NCBI GenBank assembly: GCA_050289485.1
Contig: JBNKFV010000003.1
Span: forward strand, 1 to 64,000
Source: JBNKFV01 sp050289485
GTDB taxonomy: Bacteria > Pseudomonadota > Gammaproteobacteria > Pseudomonadales > Cellvibrionaceae
Direction of reading: 5' to 3'
Length of the DNA: 64,000 bases
The number at the start of each line of letters is the position of its first letter. Position 1 is the first letter of the stretch. The position numbers were made by a program, and so were the translations under genes. Below the pieces are notes generated by a model that worked only from the letters and a program-made list of their open reading frames with translations, made no database searches and was not told the origin of the DNA. This document shows, one piece after another, positions 43,399 through 51,367 of the stretch.

Positions 43399-43931
43399 TA
43401 AAAGCGTCATTGGCACAAGATAGGCTGCTTCACGTTTGGTCTGTTGTTTGAGTCTATAGTTTTGTAGTTTCACTACAGATTGTAAAAAAAGTCGGTAGGG
43501 CTAGATTTTCCTGCATAATCCGATAGTTGTCGATGAGAATAAAGTTGGAATAACGGATGTTTTTTGTAGTCACTGGCAATTTAATCGCCATTGTGTAAAA
43601 ATACTACAAGTTTGCAGAATCAACAAAGCTAGCCGTTCAGGTGCAAGCCTGAGTCCATTACGACTACCGCTTATTCTGCCGCCGCTAAGCAAGCTGCAGG
43701 TGTACTTAAACCCTGTGGTTGTGCCTACGGACATTCAGATTTGTTCATAGTGTAACCAAATACCATCTGTGTGCTGCGCAGGTAGCGCCAGGCCCAACTT
43801 CGTTGGGACTATTTTGTTGGGATTGCGCCGGGCTGTGCATCTGAGTTTTGGGTGTTGCGTCCTGAGTTGTGTTCCAACCGCATTTATCAATGTTAGCAAT
43901 GCCCTGAGGGGTATATACCTAGGAGGTATTA
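43399..43931. promoter_or_regulatory. Long leader/control region of aceE
   Basis: 533 bp with no credible gene. Hairpins include CCCAAC (43793-43798), which can pair with either of two GTTGGG copies (43802-43807 or 43816-43821), and TCAGGTGCAAGCCTGA near 43640. The perfect AGGAGG ribosome site (43921-43926) lies within ATACCT-agg-AGGTAT (43915-43929), overlapping an alternative palindrome GGTATATACC (43910-43919). These could mask the site. No pdhR gene is present. No riboswitch class is recognised. Confidence 0.45.
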
Positions 43932-46589
43932 ATGGAAGACATCGATGCCCTGGAAACTCAAGAGTGGCTAGACGCAATTGATTCGGTCATACGTCACGCG
44001 GGTCCAGAGCGAGCCAGCCAGATACTGACAGAACTCGCCAAGCGCGCTACCGACACCGGTGTGGAATTACCTCCGGCTATCACAACGCCTTATCGCAATA
44101 CCATTGCTCCACACAAAGAAAAGCGTATGCCCGGCGACCTGTTTATGGAGCGTCGTATTCGTTCTTTGATTCGCTGGAACGCCATGGCTATGGTTGCGCG
44201 CGCGAATAACAACAATGAAGGTTTGGGCGGCCATATCGCCACCTTCGCATCGGCGGCTACCCTTTACGATATTGGTTTCAACTACTTTTTTCGCGGTAAC
44301 GAAGGTGAACAACCTGGCGACCTGATTTACTTCCAAGGCCATGCGGCACCGGGTATGTATGCCCGTTCTTTCCTTGAGGGTCGTATTACCGAAGACCAGC
44401 TCGACAAATTCCGTCGCGAAGTCGATGGCGATGGCCTGTCCTCTTATCCGCACCCCTGGTTGATGCCAGACTACTGGCAGTTCCCAACCGTATCCATGGG
44501 ACTGGGGCCCATTAATGCAATTTATCAAGCACACGTAATGCGCTATATGTCGGCACGCGACATGGTAAAACGTGGCGACCGCAAAGTGTGGGCATTCCTC
44601 GGTGATGGTGAGTGTGACGAGCCGGAAACACTGGGCGCTATTTCACTGGCAGGCCGTGAGGGCCTGGAGAACCTGATCTTCGTGGTTAACTGTAACCTCC
44701 AGCGTCTCGATGGCCCGGTGCGTGGCAACGGCAAGATTGTTCAAGAGCTTGAAGGCGTATTCCGCGGTGCTGGCTGGAATGTGATCAAGGTGTTGTGGGG
44801 TCGTCATTGGGATCCGCTGCTCGAACAAGACAAGAGCGGTCTGTTGCAGAAGCGCATGGATGAAGTGGTTGATGGGGAGCTGCAAAACTACAAAGCCAAC
44901 GGTGGCGCGTACACCCGTGAGCACTTCTTTGGTAAATACCCAGAGCTGGCAGAACTGGTTAAAGACATGTCTGACGACGACATCATGGCGCTTAACCGTG
45001 GTGGTCATGACCCGTTCAAAGTGTATGCAGCGTATGCCGAAGCCATGGCGAACAAAGGCAAGCCAACGGTTATTCTGGCACAAACCGTTAAAGGTTACGG
45101 CATGGGCGCGTCTGGTCAGGCGATTAACGAAACCCATTCGGTTAAGAAGCTGGATATCGAAGACCTTAAGTCATTCCGCGACCGTTATGGCCTGCCCATC
45201 AGCGACGATGAAATTAAGAATGTTCCTTACTATCGTCCACCGGCAGATAGCCCGGAAATCAAATACCTGCTGGAGCGTCGCAAGCAATTAAATGGCCCGT
45301 TGCCAGCCCGTAACACCGAGTTCCCTGTATTGCAGGCGCCAGAGCTTTCTGCGTTTGATGCACAGCTTAAAGGTACTGGCGACCGCGAAGTGTCTTCTAC
45401 CATGGCGTTTGTGCGCGTACTGTCTACCCTGGTGAAAGATAAAAACATTGGCGAGCGCATTGTGCCTATCGTGCCTGACGAAGCACGTACCTTTGGTATG
45501 GAAGGTATGTTCCGTCAGTTGGGTATTTATTCTTCTGCTGGCCAGCGGTATACCCCGCATGATGCCGGGCAGATCATGTACTACAAAGAGGACAAAAAAG
45601 GCCAGATTCTGGAAGAGGGGATTAACGAATCCGGGGCAATGTCTGCGTGGCTGGCGTGCGCTACGGCGTACACCAACAGTCGTCACCCAATGATTCCGTT
45701 TTATATTTTCTATTCCATGTTTGGTTTCCAGCGTGTGGGTGATCTGTGCTGGTTGGCGGGTGACATTCAGGCGCGTGGCTTCCTGATTGGGGCTACCGCA
45801 GGCCGCACCACATTGAACGGTGAAGGTTTGCAGCACGAAGATGGGCACAGCCTGATTATGGCGAACACCATTCCCAACTGTCGTAGCTACGATCCCTGTT
45901 ATGCCTACGAGCTGGCAGTAGTGATTCAAGACGGTATCAAGCGCATGTTTACCGATCAGGAAAACTGCTTCTACTACGTTACGGCCATGAACGAAAACTA
46001 CACTCATCCGGCCATGCCAAAAGGTGCTGAAGAAGGCATCATCAAAGGTATGTATCAGTTGAAAGCGGGTGCCAAGGGTAAAAAAGGCACTAAGCGAGTG
46101 CAACTGCTGGGTGGTGGTACTATTCTGCGTGAAGTGGAAGCTGCGGCAGAGATTCTGCGGGACAGCTACGGTATTGAGTCTGATATCTGGAGTTTGACCA
46201 GTGTGAATGAGCTGACCCGTGAAGGTCAGAGTGCGGCACGCTGGAACCTGCTACACCCAGATGCAAAAAAAGCCCGAGTACCGTATGTTACTCAGTGCCT
46301 GCAAGACACAGCCGGGCCGATCATTGCCGCAACGGATTACATGAAACTTTACGCCGAGCAATTGCGCGCATTTATGCCACGCACTTACGCCGTGTTAGGT
46401 ACCGATGGCTTCGGTCGCAGTGACACCCGTAAGAAGCTGCGTCACTTCTTTGAAGTGGATCGTCACTTCGTGGTGGTTGCGGCACTGAAGGCCCTGGCCG
46501 ACGATGGCGACATCGATGCAGCGGTTGTTGCAAAAGCTATCAAAGAGTTTGGTATCGATCCGGAAAAACCGGAACCGATTAGCTGTTAA
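43932..46589 (+). CDS. aceE: Pyruvate dehydrogenase E1 component
   Basis: An 885-residue homodimeric-type E1 that decarboxylates pyruvate using thiamine diphosphate and passes the acetyl group to the E2 lipoyl arm. Canonical regions include GGHIATFASAATLYDIGFNY, the ThDP-binding GDGECDEPE motif, EGINESGAMSAW and TTLNGEGLQHEDGHS. It is preceded by a perfect AGGAGG with five-base spacing. It is followed after 168 bp by aceF. No lpd (E3) gene follows, so E3 must come from elsewhere in the genome. Confidence 0.98.
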   Translation: MEDIDALETQEWLDAIDSVIRHAGPERASQILTELAKRATDTGVELPPAITTPYRNTIAPHKEKRMPGDLFMERRIRSLIRWNAMAMVARANNNNEGLGGHIATFASAATLYDIGFNYFFRGNEGEQPGDLIYFQGHAAPGMYARSFLEGRITEDQLDKFRREVDGDGLSSYPHPWLMPDYWQFPTVSMGLGPINAIYQAHVMRYMSARDMVKRGDRKVWAFLGDGECDEPETLGAISLAGREGLENLIFVVNCNLQRLDGPVRGNGKIVQELEGVFRGAGWNVIKVLWGRHWDPLLEQDKSGLLQKRMDEVVDGELQNYKANGGAYTREHFFGKYPELAELVKDMSDDDIMALNRGGHDPFKVYAAYAEAMANKGKPTVILAQTVKGYGMGASGQAINETHSVKKLDIEDLKSFRDRYGLPISDDEIKNVPYYRPPADSPEIKYLLERRKQLNGPLPARNTEFPVLQAPELSAFDAQLKGTGDREVSSTMAFVRVLSTLVKDKNIGERIVPIVPDEARTFGMEGMFRQLGIYSSAGQRYTPHDAGQIMYYKEDKKGQILEEGINESGAMSAWLACATAYTNSRHPMIPFYIFYSMFGFQRVGDLCWLAGDIQARGFLIGATAGRTTLNGEGLQHEDGHSLIMANTIPNCRSYDPCYAYELAVVIQDGIKRMFTDQENCFYYVTAMNENYTHPAMPKGAEEGIIKGMYQLKAGAKGKKGTKRVQLLGGGTILREVEAAAEILRDSYGIESDIWSLTSVNELTREGQSAARWNLLHPDAKKARVPYVTQCLQDTAGPIIAATDYMKLYAEQLRAFMPRTYAVLGTDGFGRSDTRKKLRHFFEVDRHFVVVAALKALADDGDIDAAVVAKAIKEFGIDPEKPEPISC

Positions 46590-46757
46590 TGGCATAAACT
46601 GTGCTGCACTGTTACCCAAGGTGCAGCTCGGTCATGCTCAAAAAGCAAGAACTGAAGTACTGCGAAGGGGTTGTAAGAAGTCGCAACTCCTTGGCAGCGA
46701 CAACCTGGTTGTCCGGCTTCATTTCATTAACGGTTTGAATTTGAATAAGGAGCTACA

Positions 46758-48701
46758 GTGTCTACTCAAAAAATCACTGTTCCCGATCTTGGCGGCTCGG
46801 AAGGCGTAGAAATTATTGAGATATGTGTTGCGGTTGGCGACTCGGTTGAAGCTGAGCAATCGCTTATCACTATCGAAACAGACAAGGCCACCGTTGATGT
46901 ACCCTGTCCGGCTGGCGGTAAGATTACGGCATTAGCCGTTAGCGTGGGCGACAAGGTCAGCGAAGGCGACGAAATTGGTACTCTCGAGGTAGGCGGCGCT
47001 GCCGATGCAGCGCCTGCGGTAAAAGAAGAAACCAAAGAAGAACCTAAAGCTGCACCTGCAGCCGAAGCTCCCAAGGCCGCAGCGCCTGCCAAGGCTGTTG
47101 CTGCGCAGGCCACCGTGCCTGATGGTGTAGAGGGTGCTGAAGTCATCGAAATCAGTGTGGCGGTTGGCGATACCATTGCCGAAGGCGACACGATTGCTGT
47201 GCTTGAAACCGATAAAGCTACCGTTGATGTGCCCGCGAATGCTGCCGGTAAAATCACCGCCGTTAAAATCAAGGTAGGCGATCAGATTAGTTCGGGCGAC
47301 CTGGTGCTAGAACTTGAAGGCAGTGCCAGTGCCGCACCGCAAGCAGACGCTGAACCTGCCAAGGCAGCAGAGCCTGAAGCAGCACCAGCCCCGGCGGCCG
47401 AGTCTGCGCCTGCCAGCACTGGTCCGGTACAAGCGACAGTACCCGATGGTATTGAAGATGCCGAAGTAATTGAAGTAACCATTGCCGCCGGAGATACCAT
47501 TGCCGAAGGCGATACGGTTGCTGTACTCGAAACCGACAAAGCCACCGTTGATGTGCCAGCCACTGCCGCAGGTAAAGTGACTGCGGTAAAAATAAGCGTG
47601 GGCGATAAAATCTCCAGCGGTCATGTTGTTGCCGAGCTGGAAGGTTCTGCCCCAGCTGCCGCAGCACCGGCTCCGGCGCCTAAGGCAGAAACAAGTGCCC
47701 CTGCTCCGGCAAAAGCCGCTCCCGCAGCGCCTGCAGCGAAAGCAGCAGTGCCAGACACCAGTAAAGAAATTGTGCGCAGTGCTAGCGAAGTCTATGCTGG
47801 CCCGGCAGTGCGTACCCACGCACGTGATCTGGGTGTAGACCTGAAAGATGTTAAGGCGACTGGCCCACGCAACCGCGTACTGAAAGAAGACGTAGACAAC
47901 TACGTTAAAAACATTATCAAACAGCAAAAAGCACAACCGGCGGGTGCTACCGCAACCGGTGGTTCGGGCATTCCTGCCATGCCGTCGATTGACTTCAGCA
48001 AGTTTGGTGATGTTGAAATCGTTAAAATGTCGAAGATTCAAAAAATCACGGCATTCAATATGCAGCGTAACTGGCTGAATATTCCAGCCGTTACTCAATT
48101 TGATGATGCTGACATTACCGATCTCGAAGTCTTCCGCAAAGGCCTTAAAGCCGAAGCAGAAAAACGTGGCGTAAAACTAACTCCGCTGCCATTCCTGCTG
48201 AAAGCCTGTGCGGCTGCCTTGCGTGCCGAGCCAACGTTTAACGTATCACTCACACCAGACGGTGAGTCGATGGTTAAAAAAGACTACGTGCACATTGGTA
48301 TTGCGGCCGATACCCCCAACGGTTTGATGGTACCGGTGATTCGCGACGTGGATAAAAAAGGCTTGTGGCAGCTGGCAGAAGAGGCCAATGCCATTATCGC
48401 CAAAGCCCGTGCTGGTAAATTAACGCCAAGCGACATGCAGGGCGGATGTTTTACTATTTCCAGCCTGGGTGCCATGGGTGGTAACGGCTTTACGCCTATT
48501 GTGAATGCGCCAGAAGTGGCCATTCTGGGTGTATCCCGTGCACAAATGAAACCGGTATGGGATGGTAAAGAGTTTATTCCACGCAACATGTTGCCGCTGG
48601 CATTAAGCTACGATCACCGTGCCATTAACGGTGCAGATTGTGGCCGCTTCTTTACTTACCTGGTATCAGTGATTGCCGACGTGCGTCGCCTGTTGCTCTG
48701 A
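46758..48701 (+). CDS. aceF: Dihydrolipoyllysine acetyltransferase (PDH E2), three lipoyl domains
   Basis: A 647-residue E2. Three tandem lipoyl domains carry the lipoylated lysines in ETDKATVDVP at Lys43, Lys153 and Lys261, joined by Ala/Pro/Glu-rich flexible linkers. A peripheral-subunit-binding domain (VYAGPAVRTHARDLGVDLKD, about 342-380) and a catalytic core ending in DHRAINGADCGRFFTYL, with the active-site His, complete it. It starts at GTG with AAGGAG upstream. The second and third lipoyl domains are much more alike than the first, indicating duplication. It ends in a strong terminator. Confidence 0.98.
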   Translation: MSTQKITVPDLGGSEGVEIIEICVAVGDSVEAEQSLITIETDKATVDVPCPAGGKITALAVSVGDKVSEGDEIGTLEVGGAADAAPAVKEETKEEPKAAPAAEAPKAAAPAKAVAAQATVPDGVEGAEVIEISVAVGDTIAEGDTIAVLETDKATVDVPANAAGKITAVKIKVGDQISSGDLVLELEGSASAAPQADAEPAKAAEPEAAPAPAAESAPASTGPVQATVPDGIEDAEVIEVTIAAGDTIAEGDTVAVLETDKATVDVPATAAGKVTAVKISVGDKISSGHVVAELEGSAPAAAAPAPAPKAETSAPAPAKAAPAAPAAKAAVPDTSKEIVRSASEVYAGPAVRTHARDLGVDLKDVKATGPRNRVLKEDVDNYVKNIIKQQKAQPAGATATGGSGIPAMPSIDFSKFGDVEIVKMSKIQKITAFNMQRNWLNIPAVTQFDDADITDLEVFRKGLKAEAEKRGVKLTPLPFLLKACAAALRAEPTFNVSLTPDGESMVKKDYVHIGIAADTPNGLMVPVIRDVDKKGLWQLAEEANAIIAKARAGKLTPSDMQGGCFTISSLGAMGGNGFTPIVNAPEVAILGVSRAQMKPVWDGKEFIPRNMLPLALSYDHRAINGADCGRFFTYLVSVIADVRRLLL

Positions 48702-48726
48702 TCACAGGCGTTGTATTGGTGATAAA

Positions 48727-48750
48727 AACCCGGCTTCGGCCGGGTTTTTT
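48727..48750 (+). terminator. Rho-independent terminator of aceEF
   Basis: AACCCGGC and GCCGGGTT form an eight-pair stem with a TTCG tetraloop, followed by T4 beyond the stem's own two Ts. An A-run on the other side allows some activity for the convergent hydrolase gene. Confidence 0.94.
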
Positions 48751-48768
48751 GTGCCTGAAAATAAATCG

Positions 48769-49560
48769 TTATAAAAATGTAATAAGATTCTGATTAAACA
48801 CACCTGTGCTATCCACGTTTGGCAAATGGTGCGCGCCCTCGATACATAGGTAGTTAGCGTTAGGGATCTGGCTGGCGATATACTCGCTGAGCATGGGTGG
48901 TGAAATAGGGTCGTTTTCGCCGCTGATAACCAGTGTTGGCTGAGTGATATTTGGCAATTGTGGGCGCACATCAAAACTTTTTAGCCCTTCGGCAATATTG
49001 GCAAAGGATTCTCCGCTGGCCATGCTGGCTTGTGCGTGCCATTGCTGAAAGGTTTCGATGCCTTGTGGTGATGTTCTGAATGCATCATTTACCAATAGTG
49101 GCCAGTTTTGTTCAAACCGTTTTTCTGCTCCGTTGGGGCTTAGAAAAATCTCAATCCATGAATTAATGACGGCTTCCATTTGTGGTTCGTTGGCGTTGGG
49201 AAAACTGTTGGCAATCACCAGTTTATTGCAAGCTTCAGGATGGTTGATGACCAGCTGCTGAGCAATCATGCCGCCCATTGATACCCCCACAATATGCGCG
49301 CGTTGAACGCCGAGATGGTCGAGCAGGGCCTTGGTATCGTTAGCCAATTCGTCTACGGTGTAAGGTTGCGTTACGGGGGGCGAAGCTCCATGCCCTGCAT
49401 GATCTGGAATAATAACTTGATAACCAGCGTTTACCAGCGCCGCCAATTGGGCAGAGAAAGCGCGGCCACTGTTGGTGATACCGTGCAATAGTAGTACCGG
49501 CTCACCTTGCCCTTGTGTGAAGTAGTAAAGGTTGATGCCGTTGTGCTGGTAATAGGGCAT
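48769..49560 (-). CDS. Alpha/beta hydrolase
   Basis: A 263-residue alpha/beta-fold hydrolase. The oxyanion region is LLLHGITNSG, the nucleophile elbow is GVSMGG (Ser94), and the acid and base are in SGENDPISPP and EGAHHLPN. No signal peptide, so it is cytoplasmic. The closest families include 3-oxoadipate enol-lactonase-like and ester hydrolases; no aromatic-degradation genes surround it, so the substrate is open. It starts six bases after the stop of the MFS gene upstream, so the two are one operon. Confidence 0.9.
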   Translation of the reverse strand: MPYYQHNGINLYYFTQGQGEPVLLLHGITNSGRAFSAQLAALVNAGYQVIIPDHAGHGASPPVTQPYTVDELANDTKALLDHLGVQRAHIVGVSMGGMIAQQLVINHPEACNKLVIANSFPNANEPQMEAVINSWIEIFLSPNGAEKRFEQNWPLLVNDAFRTSPQGIETFQQWHAQASMASGESFANIAEGLKSFDVRPQLPNITQPTLVISGENDPISPPMLSEYIASQIPNANYLCIEGAHHLPNVDSTGVFNQNLITFL

Positions 49561-49566
49561 GGTGGT

Positions 49567-50778
49567 TTACTCCTGCGTGACACTGTTTGGGGCTGCTGAT
49601 ATGGAGTGTGTAGCTGGCAAGCGTAGAGAAAAAGCCAATGCAAACAAAGGGATGCAAATTATCAACATGGCCACCCAGGCATAAGACAAGTCGGTAAGGT
49701 GGTCGTTCAATACGCCGGCGGCATAAGGGAAGGCAGCCGCTAACATATAGCCAGTGCCTTGTACCATGCTGGCAAAATATTCTGCTTGTGTGGGACTGTT
49801 GGCGTTGTTGATAGTGGCGATCATCGACAATGGAAACAGCGAACCGATACCCAGCCCTAATAATGTAATGCATAGCCATACGGTTTGTAACGGCAGCATC
49901 AACAACAAGAGTAAACCCAGCGTTAAATTGCTGATTGCCACCAGTAGTGCAGTACGCAAGCTTACATGGTGTGCCAAAAAGGTTACCAACAGGCCAGCAA
50001 TAATTTCGATAAAGGTAAATAAACTGAGTAGGCCGCCCGCCTGAGTCTCGCCCCAGCCGAGTTGCAGGTAATAACCCGGCAGCCACGCTAATAGCAGAGT
50101 GAAGCCACCGGTGGACAAGCCAAACAGCAGGCACAGCCGCCACAGTACACCGTGATGGGTTGCCGGGTTTACAGCCGATGAGAGTGTCGTATTGGCAGCT
50201 GAATTGAGGGGTTGATTTACCGCTGGCAGCTTGACAATGATGATCCAAATAAGCAATGCAAGCGCAGCGGGTAATGCCCACATGACCAGCGCACCGTTTA
50301 CGCCCAATGCTGTAATGGTTAATGGCGTAACACCACTGGCGATGGCTGCCCCGCCCATAATAGAGGTAGTAAATAACCCCATGACTTTGGCGGCGTGGCG
50401 GTGAAAACAGGCTTTAATAACGCCCGGAATCAATACTTGCGCGATGGCTATACCGATGCCCGCAAGAGTAGCACTGAGCATTAATAAGCCAACGTTGTGA
50501 ATATAAAACCTTGCGAGGCAGGCTGCGGTAATTAGTGCCATGGCCAGGGTAATACCCGTAGGCGCAGACAAACCCTTATAAACTCGTTTGAGTAATAAAC
50601 CGATCAAGCCCATTAAAAAAATGGGCACAGTCGTTAGTAGCGAAAATGTGCCGCTTTGTATATTGGCCAGTGCCTGAATGTGATTGACCAGTGGCGACAG
50701 CGACGCCAGAGCCGGGCGTAAATTGAGACCCAGCAAAATAATGGTTAGCAACAGCCAGCCACAGGGTATACGGTGCAT
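49567..50778 (-). CDS. MFS transporter, CynX/NimT family
   Basis: A 403-residue, 12-helix major facilitator protein. LNLRPALASLSPLVNHIQAL near the N-terminus is the signature of the CynX/NimT (cyanate/2-nitroimidazole) group. LGLGIGSLFPLSMIATINNA lies in helix 9-10 territory. The real substrate of most members is unknown. There is no cynS (cyanase) gene here, so cyanate is not supported by context. It is the first gene of a pair with the alpha/beta hydrolase, suggesting import or export of the hydrolase's substrate or product. Confidence 0.85.
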   Translation of the reverse strand: MHRIPCGWLLLTIILLGLNLRPALASLSPLVNHIQALANIQSGTFSLLTTVPIFLMGLIGLLLKRVYKGLSAPTGITLAMALITAACLARFYIHNVGLLMLSATLAGIGIAIAQVLIPGVIKACFHRHAAKVMGLFTTSIMGGAAIASGVTPLTITALGVNGALVMWALPAALALLIWIIIVKLPAVNQPLNSAANTTLSSAVNPATHHGVLWRLCLLFGLSTGGFTLLLAWLPGYYLQLGWGETQAGGLLSLFTFIEIIAGLLVTFLAHHVSLRTALLVAISNLTLGLLLLLMLPLQTVWLCITLLGLGIGSLFPLSMIATINNANSPTQAEYFASMVQGTGYMLAAAFPYAAGVLNDHLTDLSYAWVAMLIICIPLFALAFSLRLPATHSISAAPNSVTQE

Positions 50779-50962
50779 AGGTTTTCCGTTAGAGTTAAGT
50801 TATCTTCCCGTCAAGATACGTTTAATTTATTACTATATCCAGGTAAATATTTGGCTTGAAGATAGCAGATATAGTAATAGCCTGAGTAGCTATATGCTGT
50901 AGTCAATGAGGCAATGGAAGAATCGTTTTTTCTCATATCTTGAAACAAAAAAGGAGTAGCTG

Positions 50963-51361
50963 ATGAAAGGATCATGCTTATGTGGCGCAGTTAGTGTGGA
51001 AGCGGAAGCGCATAACGATGTCGGGCTTTGCCATTGCAATATGTGCAGGCGCTGGTCGGGTGGCCCCATGTTTTCTGTGCATTGCGGTAGTAATGTGACA
51101 TTGCAAGGCGATTCCATCACGCGATATCAATCGTCTGATTGGGCGCAACGAGGGTTCTGCAGTTGCTGTGGTACCCACTTATTTTATTACCTGATGCCAG
51201 CCAACGAGTATATTTTGCCAGCAGGGTTATTTCAGGATGAAGTATTCACTCTAACCAGTGAAATATTTATCGATGAAAAACCTGATTTTTATGCATTTAA
51301 AAACGAAACCCATAAAATGACCGGCCAGGAAGTATTTGAACAATTTGCGCCAAAAGAATAA
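50963..51361 (+). CDS. GFA (glutathione-dependent formaldehyde-activating) family protein
   Basis: A 132-residue zinc protein. Cys5 and Cys7 (SCLCGAV), the CHCxxC motif Cys23/Cys25/Cys28 and Cys66/Cys69 (FCSCCG) are the family's zinc ligands. The GFA name comes from a formaldehyde-glutathione enzyme, but most members have unknown reactions. Formaldehyde handling would fit the nearby PQQ/alcohol-oxidation genes, but that is only suggestive. An AAGGAG site precedes the ATG. Its stop is six bases from the convergent NosR-like stop, with no terminator between. Confidence 0.9.
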   Translation: MKGSCLCGAVSVEAEAHNDVGLCHCNMCRRWSGGPMFSVHCGSNVTLQGDSITRYQSSDWAQRGFCSCCGTHLFYYLMPANEYILPAGLFQDEVFTLTSEIFIDEKPDFYAFKNETHKMTGQEVFEQFAPKE

Positions 51362-51367
51362 AGCGCT

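Noticed and set aside
43399..43931. A known riboswitch class in the aceE leader
   Set aside because: I could not match the conserved core of any class I know; only alternative hairpins are visible.
49567..50778. Annotation as a cyanate transporter (cynX)
   Set aside because: No cyanase or cyn regulator nearby; family membership alone does not give the substrate.
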